A stretch of DNA of 64,000 bases. Source: Alisma plantago-aquatica. Taxonomy: Eukaryota; Streptophyta; Magnoliopsida; Alismatales; Alismataceae. How positions within the stretch are numbered: position 1 is the stretch's first letter; each line of letters begins with the position of its first letter. Made by a program: the position numbers and the translations under genes. The DNA is taken from the NCBI GenBank assembly GCA_963693085.1, contig OY856412.1, positions 1,409,961,194-1,410,025,193 on the forward strand. Reading direction: 5' to 3'. Positions 21,715 to 31,543 of this stretch are shown here, piece by piece. A model generated the notes under the pieces. It was not told the origin of the DNA. It was given only the letters and a program-made list of their open reading frames with translations, and searched no databases.

Positions 21715-22864
21715 GTACATAACAAGCATGATTGGCCAAGTGCTATGTTGGCTGCTCAATGTCCCATATAGATTCATCCCATATGTACAAATCCCATGTC
21801 TTAGATTCCTATCTTCTTCACCAAATTCGGGGTACAATAGATCAATCTTCTTCCACAATGGGGAATCAGACGCATGTCGTAGGATCCCATCATTATTTTT
21901 CTTAACATCTGCATGCCACCTCAAATTCTTCGTATCTTTCGGATTTGCAAATAAGTGTTGAAACTGTGATATTATAGGTAGATACCACATCACCTTGGTA
22001 GGAGAACCAGTTTTGGACTCCCCTGAAGTCGTCAATTTATACCTTGACGCACCACATTTTGGACAATCTTTCAAATCCACATAGTCCTTTTGAAATAATA
22101 CACAATCATTCAGGCATTCCTGTATCTTCTTGGCCTCCATTCCCATTGGGCACAACAATTTCTTTACCCGGTATGTTGAGATTGGCAGCTCGTTTCCTTC
22201 AGGAAGCATTTCTTTCAACAAAGTCAACAATGAAGTGAAGCTTTTGTCGTTCCATCTATTGTTAGCTTTCAACTTATACAATCTCAACATAGTGCTAAGC
22301 TTCGTAAACTTAGCACAACCTGTGTATAATGGTATCTCAGCATCATGCACAATGTTTCTAAAAATAGGAGGTGGATCAGTGTGCTCTACCCTACAACTAT
22401 CCAGCATCGCATCAACGATGTCTACTGGAACTGGTTCGTTCACATCTACGTCATTGGAGGAAATTTCTTCTTCCACCCAAGCACTACTATCGACATCCAC
22501 TGGTTTCAACTTTGAAATCTCTCCATGCCAGTGCCATTTTGTATAGCTTTGTACAATCCCGTTGCACATGACACGACTTTTAATTTTATCACCAGTGCTG
22601 ACTTTCAAGTTGTTACCGCAATGCCTACATGGACAGTAGAACCTACCTCCAGGTTCTTTCCTATGTTCCTCGACAAATCTAATAAACTAATCAAGACCAG
22701 ATATAAACTCTGGGATGCAGTGATTGCTAATGGACATCCATGATCTATCCATTCTATGATCAAAGAGAAAACAAGTATATATTAGGACAAGATTAGGATC
22801 TACGGTTAACAAATACATGTGATGTCTTTCTTATATATAATAAATGTGTACCACCTATCCCATC

Positions 22865-23054
22865 CTTGAACACCTAATCTCACTAGTAAGTGTATAATGT
22901 GTATTGGGTTTTCAAGAAAATTTTGGCAGCATTTTCCCGTTGTTCTCTAAGTACATATGTACTTAGAGAACAAACGAGGAAATGCTACCGAAATTTTCTC
23001 GAAAACCCAATACACATTATACACTTACATCTTAAGTGAGATTAGGTGTTCAAG
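22865..23054. repeat. Inverted repeat with about 92-bp arms just upstream of inner TNP2
   Basis: Arms 22865-22956 and 22957-23054 meet at the perfect palindrome GTACATATGTAC with no loop. They pair with few mismatches out to CTTGAACACCT / AGGTGTTCAAG. It lies 110-300 bp upstream of the TNP2 start, in the likely leader or first intron. Confidence 0.85.
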
Positions 23055-23384
23055 AACAGTCCCAAATCGGGGACTATCCAAGATTTACTCCTAATGAGTA
23101 AATCTTGGATAGGTTTCTAGGCCAACAAACACAATAATAGATATGTACATGTTAGGGTTTCATCAGAATTAATGTTAGGGTTTCATCACAATTGATGTTA
23201 GGGTTTCATCAATGTTAGGTTTAGTCAAATCAAATCAAGTTTAAATCTTAAGTACATATGTATTAACATCAAAATTTACTAAATTAGGTCAAACATTAGG
23301 ATTAGAAGCACAAATATATGCAAGAAGAAGATTTGTTTGTATCCTAGGATTTACTTAAAGCATTACATCAAGATTTGTTCATAT

Positions 23385-23494
23385 CCTTACCAACAACAAG
23401 CACGGTCGTGGCTGGGTTCGCCTACCATGGCCGTGCTGTCCAGCACGGTCGTGGTAGGCCAACACAGCCACGGTCATGCTTGCTGTTGGTAAGG
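23385..23494. repeat. GC-rich inverted repeat with 53-bp arms in the inner CACTA leader
   Basis: Arms 23385-23437 and 23442-23494 with a 4-base loop. They begin CCTTACCAACA and end TGTTGGTAAGG, and the stems carry repeated CACGGTCGTGG and GGCCGTGCT blocks. Very stable if transcribed. It is the second hairpin upstream of the same TNP2. Confidence 0.85.
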
Positions 23495-23839
23495 AGCTAG
23501 GGAGAAGGAAGCAAAGTGGCTAGGGCTACCTGGAGCTAGCATGGAGAAGAGCGGCGGCGAGCAGCGGCAGAAGTGGCGGCGAGCAGGCAAAGAGAAGAGC
23601 AGAGTGGCGATCGCAGTGGCACTAGGAGACGAGCAGAGCATCAAAGAAGAATAGAGAATCAGTGGTGACGAGCGGCAGTAGTAGCAGAAAGAGGACGCGG
23701 CGGCGGCAGTGAGTAGAGGCGCACCAGCACCAGAGGCGGCGAGCAGCAGCGGGGGTCGTCGGCGATTTTAGGTAAGAGCGGCGAGCACAGGAAATTTATC
23801 GCAAAGAAATAGGAAGAAAGGGGGAAGATTCGAGTGATC
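23495..23839. other. GC-rich leader region of inner CACTA
   Basis: GCGGCGAGCAG-type repeats, strongly richer in GC than its surroundings. The position between the subterminal repeats and TNP2 fits a promoter or first exon of the leftward transcript. The minus-strand open frame here (23659-23862) has low-complexity Ser/Pro content and is not called a gene. Confidence 0.45.
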
Positions 23840-24292
23840 GGGTCTATTAAGTTGGTCAACAACGTCGGTTATCTACAAAACCAACACCTATTACTCATCA
23901 GCGTCGGTTGTTAGTCAAAAACCGACGTCCAATTAGACAATCTTTGCCCTAAATTATTTGGTGGGAACCATTATCAGCATCAGTTATCAAAGGATTAACC
24001 GACACCGAAAGTGGAACTTTCCGCGCAAATATCCTTCTTAAATAGGCACCGGTGAATAGTTAAAAAACTGACGTTGTATGTGACACAATTTTTTTTCGCT
24101 CGAAATTTGGATTTCACGGGCGATTTTAGGCGTCGATTTGTTATACCCAGCCGACGCTGAATACAAAGCGGTACCCGTGTCTGGCTGGTCTTCGAATATA
24201 GATGTAAGTTTCCCTAAATAACCGATGTTGAATATTATAGGTGTCAGTTTACCTTAATAACTGATGCCCAGAAAAGGGACACTGAATGTTGT
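23840..24292. repeat. Right subterminal repeats of inner CACTA
   Basis: Variants of GTCGGTTATCTA/AAACCGACG (for example near 23861, 23900, 23920, 24000, 24070 and 24225) mirror the left-end repeats. Shared motif and element borders support a common recognition role. Confidence 0.7.
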
Positions 24293-24305
24293 TTCTGTAG
24301 TAGTG
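24293..24305 (-). repeat. Right TIR of inner CACTA
   Basis: TTCTGTAGTAGTG on the plus strand, the complement of the left TIR, followed by CAA. Confidence 0.9.
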
Positions 24306-24388
24306 CAACTAGCTTAGAGATCCCCAGGGTGTTAAAGAAAATATCAACCATGCAAAACAATAAGGTCAGACAACACTTACACTTTCTT

Positions 24389-24870
24389 CTAACAAGCTAA
24401 TTGGAACACTATTGGGAAATTCATCCCTTGTAGTGTGTAGACCGCTCTAAGGGGGGATGCCCAACCAGATTTGAAAAAATGGTTTAATGAATCAGCTACA
24501 ACAGGACATGCTCTACATATAACTGGACAACAATAATCCTCCATTTTCTTTCATATTTATCCCTACAACAACACAAATTTCAACTTACCGAGCCCATCAC
24601 CGGTTACTCCTAACAGGTAGCCTACAACTACAGCTAGTTGAGGCAACCTACAACAATTTGAAATCACTGATGTTAATGTCTTGAAAAAAGATAAAGAATA
24701 AACCAAAACTACTATAATAACTTCCATACCAACTTGCTCGTGGTTTCTCCACATCCCCTTCTCGTCAGCTACTATCCTCGACATCTGATTTAGAAGGGAA
24801 TATAAGTATTGATCATGTGGACATCTTGTCTTAGAAAAGTTACTGCTAATCTCCAAAAAATCTTTAAACT
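24389..24870 (-). pseudogene. Unidentified exon pieces of a captured gene
   Basis: Three minus-strand exon-like pieces. About 24870-24730 reads RCPHDQYLYSLLNQMSRIVA then DEKGMWRNHEQ, and runs up to a possible donor at TTG/GTATGG. Next, 24647-24589 is a 59-bp piece bounded by TTGTAG and GTAAGT that reads LPQLAVVVGYLLGVTGDGLG. A third, near 24470-24390, reads RDEFPNSVPISLLEES up to a GTAAGT donor. I do not recognise the gene. They are on the same strand as the other host fragments and lie between the GEN1-like and HDAC-like pieces once the inner CACTA is removed. Confidence 0.4.
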
Positions 24871-25003
24871 AGTCTCAACGACATGGCATATCCACAACTA
24901 CAACCACTATACAAAGTACAACAAGAAAAGTATGTGGAAATTTATATTCAAATTTACAACATTATAATACAGTAGTCTATCTGATCCTCACAGTCAAACT
25001 TAC

Positions 25004-25113
25004 TTTGGAGTTGGGCCTTAGGCACTTTATTACACATGTAGCTCCATAGAGTATATCATTGCTATCAGTAGTAATACAAGCATCAAGTATAGACAATCCT
25101 ACTCCACTCAAGC
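25004..25113 (-). pseudogene. GEN1/SEND-like XPG nuclease exon fragment, captured
   Basis: A single exon with an acceptor (TTTCTACTCAG) at its start and a donor (AAA/GTAAGT) at its end. It reads SILDACITTDSNDILYGATC then VIKCLRPNSK. In plant GEN-type Holliday-junction resolvases the XPG-I active site reads VDACITxDSDAFLFGAKCVIKCLRPNSK, with acidic metal ligands in DACITxDSD. The second Asp of the DSD motif is Asn here. Only this exon is recognisable. An adjacent upstream open segment (25130-25311) may be intronic or degenerate. Assignment rests on one exon. Confidence 0.5.
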
Positions 25114-25129
25114 CTGAGTAGAAAAAGGA

Positions 25130-26270
25130 ACCATAAAAGAACCCAAAAGAAAAGTATAACATAATAAGGACATGATTTCCAGGTAACCAGATTCTCTAAA
25201 GAAGGAGCTCAAAGAGATGGGAATCAAGACATTTTCAGAGAAGCCTGAAGCTCTATAGAGAAAAGGTTCAGTTGAAGAAATAACCTGAAGATCATCAAAA
25301 CTTACTAACACGCCACTAGAGAAGGTAAAACTGAAACCCTCAGGGTAACTTCAAAACTCAACAGAAGAAATCCATAGGAAAGAAGGCATACAAATAGATT
25401 TTATTAGAAACTTCATGGATAAGACCACTATCAAGGATAGTTCACTGTATTCCCTACATTAGTCATTTGAGTTGTAAGTTGGCATACAAGAGTTAAGCAA
25501 AACTGAATCCGGTATAAAGAATCTAAAGTAGATCTCATGTTAGATAAAAACCAAATGTCTCAACTAAAAGTACATGTCATATTAAAACCAATATAAGACC
25601 AATGCCTATTGGATTCTATGGAAAGTTGTTAGTACAAAGTTATGAGTTCAGTCAATCTACAACATTCCTCTGAGAAACTCGAGCTTGCTGTTACAACTCA
25701 ATATCATGTGAAATCTTACATGTATCCATTACTCTAAGAAGTACATACCACAAATTCCATCATATGTTATAGAAAGTCAAGAATATATAAAACTACATAT
25801 GAGCATATATACTAGAGATCACCATGCATCTTATGGATCACAACTAGCTGACACACACCATCTTCAATTAGTAAATGAGAATGAGAATAAGTAGAGAAAC
25901 GAGCAAACATAATAGGTGGATTATGGAGAACAACAAATAGCTAAAAGAACAACATAACCACAAACCATTCATAGTGAATGTATTGTCCATAATACTAAGA
26001 TTCTCCATAACAAAATCAAAAGCAGGTCAAAACAAAATAGGATTATCATTTGTCAACATTGTCTACAACAATGGACATGAAACACCATTATTTGGATCGT
26101 CATGTACTAATAAAAAATTGGATTAAAGAAAAACAACTATATATATCATCTCTCTAGACAGTATCCAAGAATGCAGTTATCTTTAAACTTCATGTCCTGC
26201 ATCAAATGGAAACAACTTTAGATACTACTTTTGTTTTCAATTATGTAATACTATAAGCAATACTTTATGC
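25130..26270. other. Mostly non-coding stretch downstream of the Transposase_24 gene
   Basis: One minus-strand open segment (25130-25311, with SSTEPFLYRASGFSENVLIP) could be a decayed exon. I recognise nothing else here. It contains AT-rich sequence without repeats. Confidence 0.35.
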
Positions 26271-27148
26271 TCACCTTGGAAATATATGTTTTTTCGGCCA
26301 TGCTATGACGTTGCCAACAACATCATCAATAGATTGATATTGATCATAAGGTCTCACTATAGGATTGTTGTCTCACAAAAACACCAATAAATGATGAGCC
26401 TAAAATTGCACCTCCCACCCTTTTCATGGGGTTAACCTCAGATACTCGACCGAATGCAATTCAAGCATCTAGATCTTTGAAACTCAGATACACATCCTAG
26501 AAATAAAATACAGTTTACATAACAAATTTATATAAACGTAAAATGATGTGCAATTTATGCAAATACAAACATACGTGTCCCTTTATAAATGATGAATGTC
26601 TTATATGGAGTGGAGTTTGCATTGATAAGTTTGTCTGCACAATTATTTTATTTTTGTCATAAGTCCATAAAAGTCAACATGGAAAATAATGGATACCACA
26701 CATCTTGTATAAAATGTATTCATACTTGGCCAATGCCAACAAGTTGTGCTTGACTATTTCCTGCTCTAGTTAAGGCAAGTAACTCATCTAATTTTTGGTT
26801 GAATTCATCCTTTTGTTCTTGATGTTTTGCATCAAATTCCAACCATTGTTCTTCAAGCTTATCCTGGAAATGCTTCCTTTGCACTTCTTCACCTTCTCGG
26901 GATTTACAGTTCTTTCCCTATATATCATAAGGTTATGGTCCAAGTCCATAACCACAAACATATTATAGTCTCTCTTCACCCATAACATGCCTATAAATTT
27001 TGTCTGAAGTAACATCAAGTTGTTTTCTTCGTAGCTCTTCTCCTACCTCAGAAAATTTTTCCTACATACAACAACTCATAGGAGATGAATTTTATACCAA
27101 ATATATACCCCTTTCCAATAAGTATATGTAACATAATACTATAGGATA
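26271..27148 (-). pseudogene. Transposase_24-type (TNPA-like) gene of outer CACTA, 3' exons
   Basis: Two recognisable exons. About 27065-26720 encodes the family pattern GEELRRKQ..., then YVCGYGLGP (the conserved YVxGxGxGPxP block, with a stop inside), and a coiled-coil-like tail (LEEQWLEFDAKHQEQKDEFN, QKLDELLALTR). The exon 26496-26271 starts after TTTCTAG and reads IAFGRVSEVNPM and RVGGAILGSSFIGVFV. After a frameshift it reads RPYDQYQSIDDVVG and VIAWP, the known C-terminal block of CACTA second proteins (GxELGxxFxxV...RP...T..DAxGxxIAWP). The upstream half lies beyond the chromovirus at 40719-42267. Confidence 0.7.
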
Positions 27149-29257
27149 TGTGGGCTCCGATCTCCAAACCACGAAATAATCACGATTTAAACTTGAGCGG
27201 AAGCAATCGATAATCAACGGAAGACAAAAATCACGAGAAATTAAAACTTTTCGAGATAAGAGCTTGAAACCACAAACCTTTTCCATAGAAAAAGGATTTA
27301 AACTGTATACATCTCTGTCAAATTACTTCTTAAGTAATTATATACAACATGATACAAAATCTCAAGAACTCATGACCAAAACACTCCAAGACCTGAGAGT
27401 ACAGAGGACACATAGGACTGACTCTAACTACACCACATAGCAGGCTGAATCTCCACCTGAGATTTACTGCTGCTCCTGGTGCTGGTGCTGCTGGGATTGG
27501 TCACCTTTAGACCGGTTCCTCCATCTTCGACGACCACCTAAAAAGTTGAAGTCTACGGGGTGAGACAATTATACATAATTGCCCCAGCGAGAGTTATAAC
27601 TCTCCACTAGAAGCTTTATAAGCAAACAAAGAATAACTTAAGCAGTAAAAGCTTTCAAAGCATTCATTAGCAGTTTTGATAATAAGCAAGAGTTCAACAT
27701 TTATGAAACATGAAGAACATATACTTTATCCAGTGTAACATCAATCAAGTAATACTACGCTATTGATTATGTTTTTCAACCATTATTATGCCCTGTGGAG
27801 ATGAGGTATACCACTCATACTCCAACGGATCGCTAAGAAGTCACATCAGTATCATACATAGGTCATTAAAAGAGCCGGATTCTTATGACCTCATCTTCCT
27901 CAGTCAGTTAGAGGATTGTTTGCAGGACATCTGGCAGGACGTCTGCTATTTATAGCTCACCAGGGTAAACTGGACCTTCGCTATGTTTTTAGAGTTACAG
28001 TGGCGTTGTGTACTCTCTTCGTCATCGGAAGATTTCTTGATTATCTTTCACCGATGCAGTGTTTGTGTTTACTTTGGGAGAATAGTGATACATCTCACCT
28101 TTTTGGGTTTGTAGTGAAGGTTTGATGGACTATAAAAATCTACATCAATTCCTACTCTAGGATGTAAGGTTCTACACATCCATATACCCCACATACTCAA
28201 AAGTATGTGATCCAGGAGTTCCCTTGGGAAAACCTGTTTCACCATCATTTAGACTCTGACAATGATGGATCTATGATCAGGGCTCTACATTACACTTGAT
28301 TAGTTAGGTACATTCAGTATTCTTCTAACATCATACATGGTTCTTCAAACAATAACATTAGCATAACAGCTATAAATGAGAATACTAAAATGTAGCAAGC
28401 CTAACTCTTTTCAATCATCAGTTCTCAATCATTTCACCACAAGTCATCTGTTAAGCATGACCTTGATGGTGTTTATGGCTCTTACATCCCATAAATCTCA
28501 ATAGATGTCACTAGCAGTGCATCAAGATATTTCACTTATTCATAAAGCTTAAGACATGCTTTCAATGAATATAGTATTATAATCCATACCTGGATATGAT
28601 CATCATCTCATAACAACCTGCAAGGTTAGCTCAACTGGTACCAGTAAACAATTCATCAATCAGGGTTTACTTATTCATCTTTCATGTCACCACCCTAGAA
28701 TTAGGGTTTACTATTCACTCCATGGTGAATTGTACTCATTACATCATCATGTATGAGAAACATCATCATTAAAGCTCTTAAGTAAAATTAAGATTCACTA
28801 GTAATCATAATTAAGGTTTCCATGATCTCACATAGGTGGATCATTCCCTACTCATGTACATTCATGTGTATTGAAAGTATCTTACTTAAGTTTCCACCAT
28901 AAAAGGGTACTTCCTCTCTCTTAGGATACTTTCTCTCTCCTCTTACTAGTAGATGGTGATAACACCACTCTAGATCAGGTTGGGTTAAGTCCTCATTGAC
29001 TAACATAAGCCAAAACATCACTATCATGTGATTAGGGTTTGATTAAAACAAGGTTTTACTCCATTAAACCCCTCAAGGGTATTTTGGTAATTTACCTCAT
29101 GATCACCATCATGGGTCAACTCATTAATCACTTAGTCCCTTAATGAGTTAGGTTACCATTAGGGTTTAGATTAGATCATCATTGAATCAATTACATCATC
29201 AATTGATTAAGTACAAACCACCTTGAACACCTTCAAATGGTTTTAACCTTCACCACC

Positions 29258-30313
29258 AAACGGTCTTGAGACCGTTTGGTTTCAAACGGTCTTGAGACCG
29301 TTTGGCTGCGTTGACCGTTTTGACTTTCAAACCGTTTGAAGCTCATGCGGTTTGAAACCGTTTGATCAAATCAACTTGAGATCGATTGAACCAAACGACC
29401 TTGAGATTGTTTGAGCCCAAACGGTCTTGAGACCGTTTGGATTCAAACGGTCTTGAGACCGTTTGGTCCAAATGGGCTCAAACCGTTTGGACCTCCAAAG
29501 TGGTTCAAAAGATACAATTAGTCATGGTTAAGTATGTTGAAGCCCTCAATTGGCCAAAGCCATATTAACCACTTATAAATTGAGTCAATTAGGATGAACC
29601 TCAATCACTTGGACACCGAATTAACCCTCAATTGAAAGTCAATTAGGGTTAAGTCCATCTCAATTAGGGTTTCAAATCGGATGGTCATCAGTATTCAACA
29701 ATGTGAATCAATTCAAGGTTGAACCTATCAATTGACCTCCAATTGGGCCCAAACTTGGCCCAAACGGTCTTGAGATTGTTTGGATGACCTCCAAATGGTC
29801 TTGAGACCGTTTACCCAAAGTTTGACCAAAAACCAAGTCGGTTGGTTTAGGGTTGAACTCCAATTAGGTCTAAAAATCAGCATTTTTATCAATTCATCAA
29901 CTTATTGCAATTGGACCTTCAAACCATTAGATTATCTCAACCCTAGATCTCCAAACGGTCTTGGGTTGTGCCCAAACGGTCTTGAGACCGTTTGGAAGGA
30001 CCTCCAAATGGTCTTGAGACCGTTTGGGTCCTTCAACCCAAAACTCAACAAGATCTATGCTTTAAAACAGTAATTTCAACCCGATTAGGGTTAGGATGTT
30101 GAAGTGCCTTCAACTCTCAATTGGTTAAGAGTTAATGTTTGATTCTTTGGAGGAATAAAATTCAACATATTACCAACAGACCCTCAAATGGTCGTCCCTT
30201 GGTCAACCCTATCAAACGGTCTTGAGACCGTTTCAATCCAAACGGTCTTGCAAGACCGTTTGAGAGCAAACGGTTTGAAACCGTTTGACCTTAAACGGTT
30301 TGCAACCGTTTGG
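29258..30313. repeat. Interrupted-palindrome array in chromovirus 3' LTR
   Basis: The core AAACGGTCTTGAGACCGTTT has 9-bp arms around a TG spacer, extended to 11-bp arms when flanked by CC and GG. At least six exact copies (first at 29258 and 29284) and about as many variants (AAATGGTC..., AAACGGTTTGAAACCGTTTG, AAACGGTCTTGCAAGACCG) lie within 1.06 kb at irregular spacing. Each arm includes AACGG. By the TATA position the array would be transcribed. Confidence 0.9.
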
Positions 30314-30831
30314 ACCAAAAGGGTCCAAGGTCGTTTGATAAAGTAGCATAGGAATTCACGCCCATCATCTTCAACCTTGGTTAAGGTCGGTTATTCCACC
30401 GTTTTGCTTGCAAAAGTGCAAGAAAGAAGGGAGGTAAAAGAAGAAGTATCATGCTAATTTGCAAGAACTAAGTATGCATATAAACCAAAGAGTTTAGAGT
30501 TATAAAACCCGCCTAAAGGTCATTCCTTGAGCTCCAAGCTTTCAAGATCCAAGCTTTAATGGCGTCTTTGAGCTCCATAGGTTCGGCCAAGGTGAATTCT
30601 CCAAGGAAATGTTGGAAAGGAAAGGCTAGAAAGATAGAGCTAGGTGAGCTAGCCATGAATCTAACCTTGAAAATGAGTTTCCTCCATGAATTCAAGCAAA
30701 AGGGATGATCTAAACTTACCTAGAACCCTTGGTCGTCCCTCTCTGCTCCAGAGCTAGCCTTGGTCGGTTGAGAAAGAAGAGAAGAAGTGAAGGAAATGAA
30801 AGGTTCGTTCACTTTTTACAAGGAAAGGGCT

Positions 30832-30837
30832 TATATA
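30832..30837 (-). promoter_or_regulatory. TATA box of chromovirus 3' LTR
   Basis: Minus strand AAGTATATAAGCCC, the only strong TATA in the U3-proximal part of the LTR. Confidence 0.55.
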
Positions 30838-31529
30838 CTTTAGGCCTTTTTACACCATAAGGACCTCTAAAGTATGGAATTTTTTCATCTAAGTACCCCC
30901 TTTCTCAAGGCACGTCCAAACTCATCTAAACTTATGCAAAGATCATGAAATCTCAAGATCTAAGGGTAAAGAAAACCAACTTTCAACTAAGGTACATATA
31001 TGAAAGGTTTCCATACCCATATTAGGTGATTTTTACCACAAGAATCATTTTTCTTATCTGATTATTCATTGACGTCCCCTTTTCATAATTTCTACTCTAA
31101 ATGATGGCAAAAGTTATAAAAGATGTTCTAGAAAGTGAATTTTACAAATTACACCCCTCAATTTGGGTAAATTGCACTTTACTCCAAATTAGGGTTTTTA
31201 AGCACAAGGATCATTCCACAAGCTGCATCTTGATGCTCAAGCTTGGAAAATCCTTCTTACTTCATCATATTTACTCATATGATGTCTTATTATCATAAGA
31301 ACATCTTTACCTATGAACATTGCAAGTTAACCCCTTTAACTGGGTAATTTGCACATAGGTCCCTGCACTACAAAACAATGCTACAACTTTACATATAAAG
31401 GAGCAAAATTGAAAGTAAATGTTCCTGAGGAACTTAATTACATGCCAGGGAGTATTCACAAGTATATAATTACATATTTAGTCAAAACTTCTAGGATTAG
31501 GTTATAACCCAGGTCAGGGATGTTACAAA

Positions 31530-31543
31530 TTATCCACCCCTTC
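31530..31543 (-). promoter_or_regulatory. Chromovirus polypurine tract
   Basis: Minus strand GAAGGGGTGGATA, immediately before the 3' LTR start. It overlaps the end of the pol frame (TGA at 31542-31544). Confidence 0.75.

Larger units (their letters stand above)
18617..22752 (-). pseudogene. TNP2-type transposase of inner CACTA (Transposase_21, DUF4218, DUF4216)
   Basis: Starts MDRSWM at 22752 with the transposase-associated zinc domain (FYCPCRHCGNN). The Transposase_21 core follows (LPISTYRVKKLL, CPKCGASRYK, NLYGTLSSQHSTWP; after the insertion, YNLPPWLCMKNKYVMLSLL, GAKACPIC, IDVIHIEKNVSDSVIGTLL). Then comes DUF4218 (LKSHDCHTLMQQ, PFERYMSIFKGDVRN) and DUF4216 (VQNSGV, YYGVIEDIWEFDY, LFKCNWVD). 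Length and domain order are those of the family. Apart from the Cassandra at 20884-21714, one frame runs through with only four nonsense codons (near 22694, 20599, 19639 and 19514) and no shift that I can find. The enzyme would cut and join CACTA ends; it is now dead. Confidence 0.9.
12450..24305 (-). mobile_element. Inner En/Spm (CACTA) transposon, TSD CAA
   Basis: The ends CACTACTACAGAA (12450-12462) and its complement (24293-24305) are perfect over 13 bp. CAA is repeated on both sides (12447-12449 and 24306-24308). It has leftward TNP2 and Transposase_24 genes, subterminal repeats of another motif than the outer element, and nested insertions: a solo LTR, a LINE and a Cassandra. Without those it is about 7 kb. 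It lies inside the captured-gene region of the outer CACTA and is therefore younger. Confidence 0.92.
27149..31527 (-). repeat. Chromovirus 3' LTR (element orientation), 4,379 bp
   Basis: On the plus strand it runs TGTGGGCTCC to GATGTTACA; in element orientation TGTAACATCCC to CCCACA. It is unusually long and contains a palindrome array (29258-30313) and a TATA box (30832-30837, minus). Confidence 0.95.

Noticed and set aside
22130..22546. 138-codon plus-strand ORF
   Set aside because: Antisense shadow of the TNP2 frame, which has recognisable domains on the minus strand.
23659..23862. Pro/Ser-rich minus-strand ORF in the inner CACTA leader
   Set aside because: Low-complexity GC-rich leader sequence; no domain or start context.
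27916..28125. 69-codon plus-strand ORF conserved in both chromovirus LTRs (also 37127-37336)
   Set aside because: It is duplicated only because the LTRs are duplicated. It runs against the element's direction and has no recognisable domain.
29780..30073. 97-codon ORF across the palindrome array
   Set aside because: It arises from the repeated palindrome text and is identical in kind at 38966-39259. It is an artefact of repeats.
29258..30313. CRISPR-like look of repeated palindromes
   Set aside because: Eukaryotic LTR context, irregular spacing, no uniform spacers and no cas genes.
30513..30695. 60-codon ORF in both LTRs on the transcribed strand (also 39699-39881)
   Set aside because: The two copies differ mainly by amino-acid-changing substitutions, so there is no sign of protein-level constraint.
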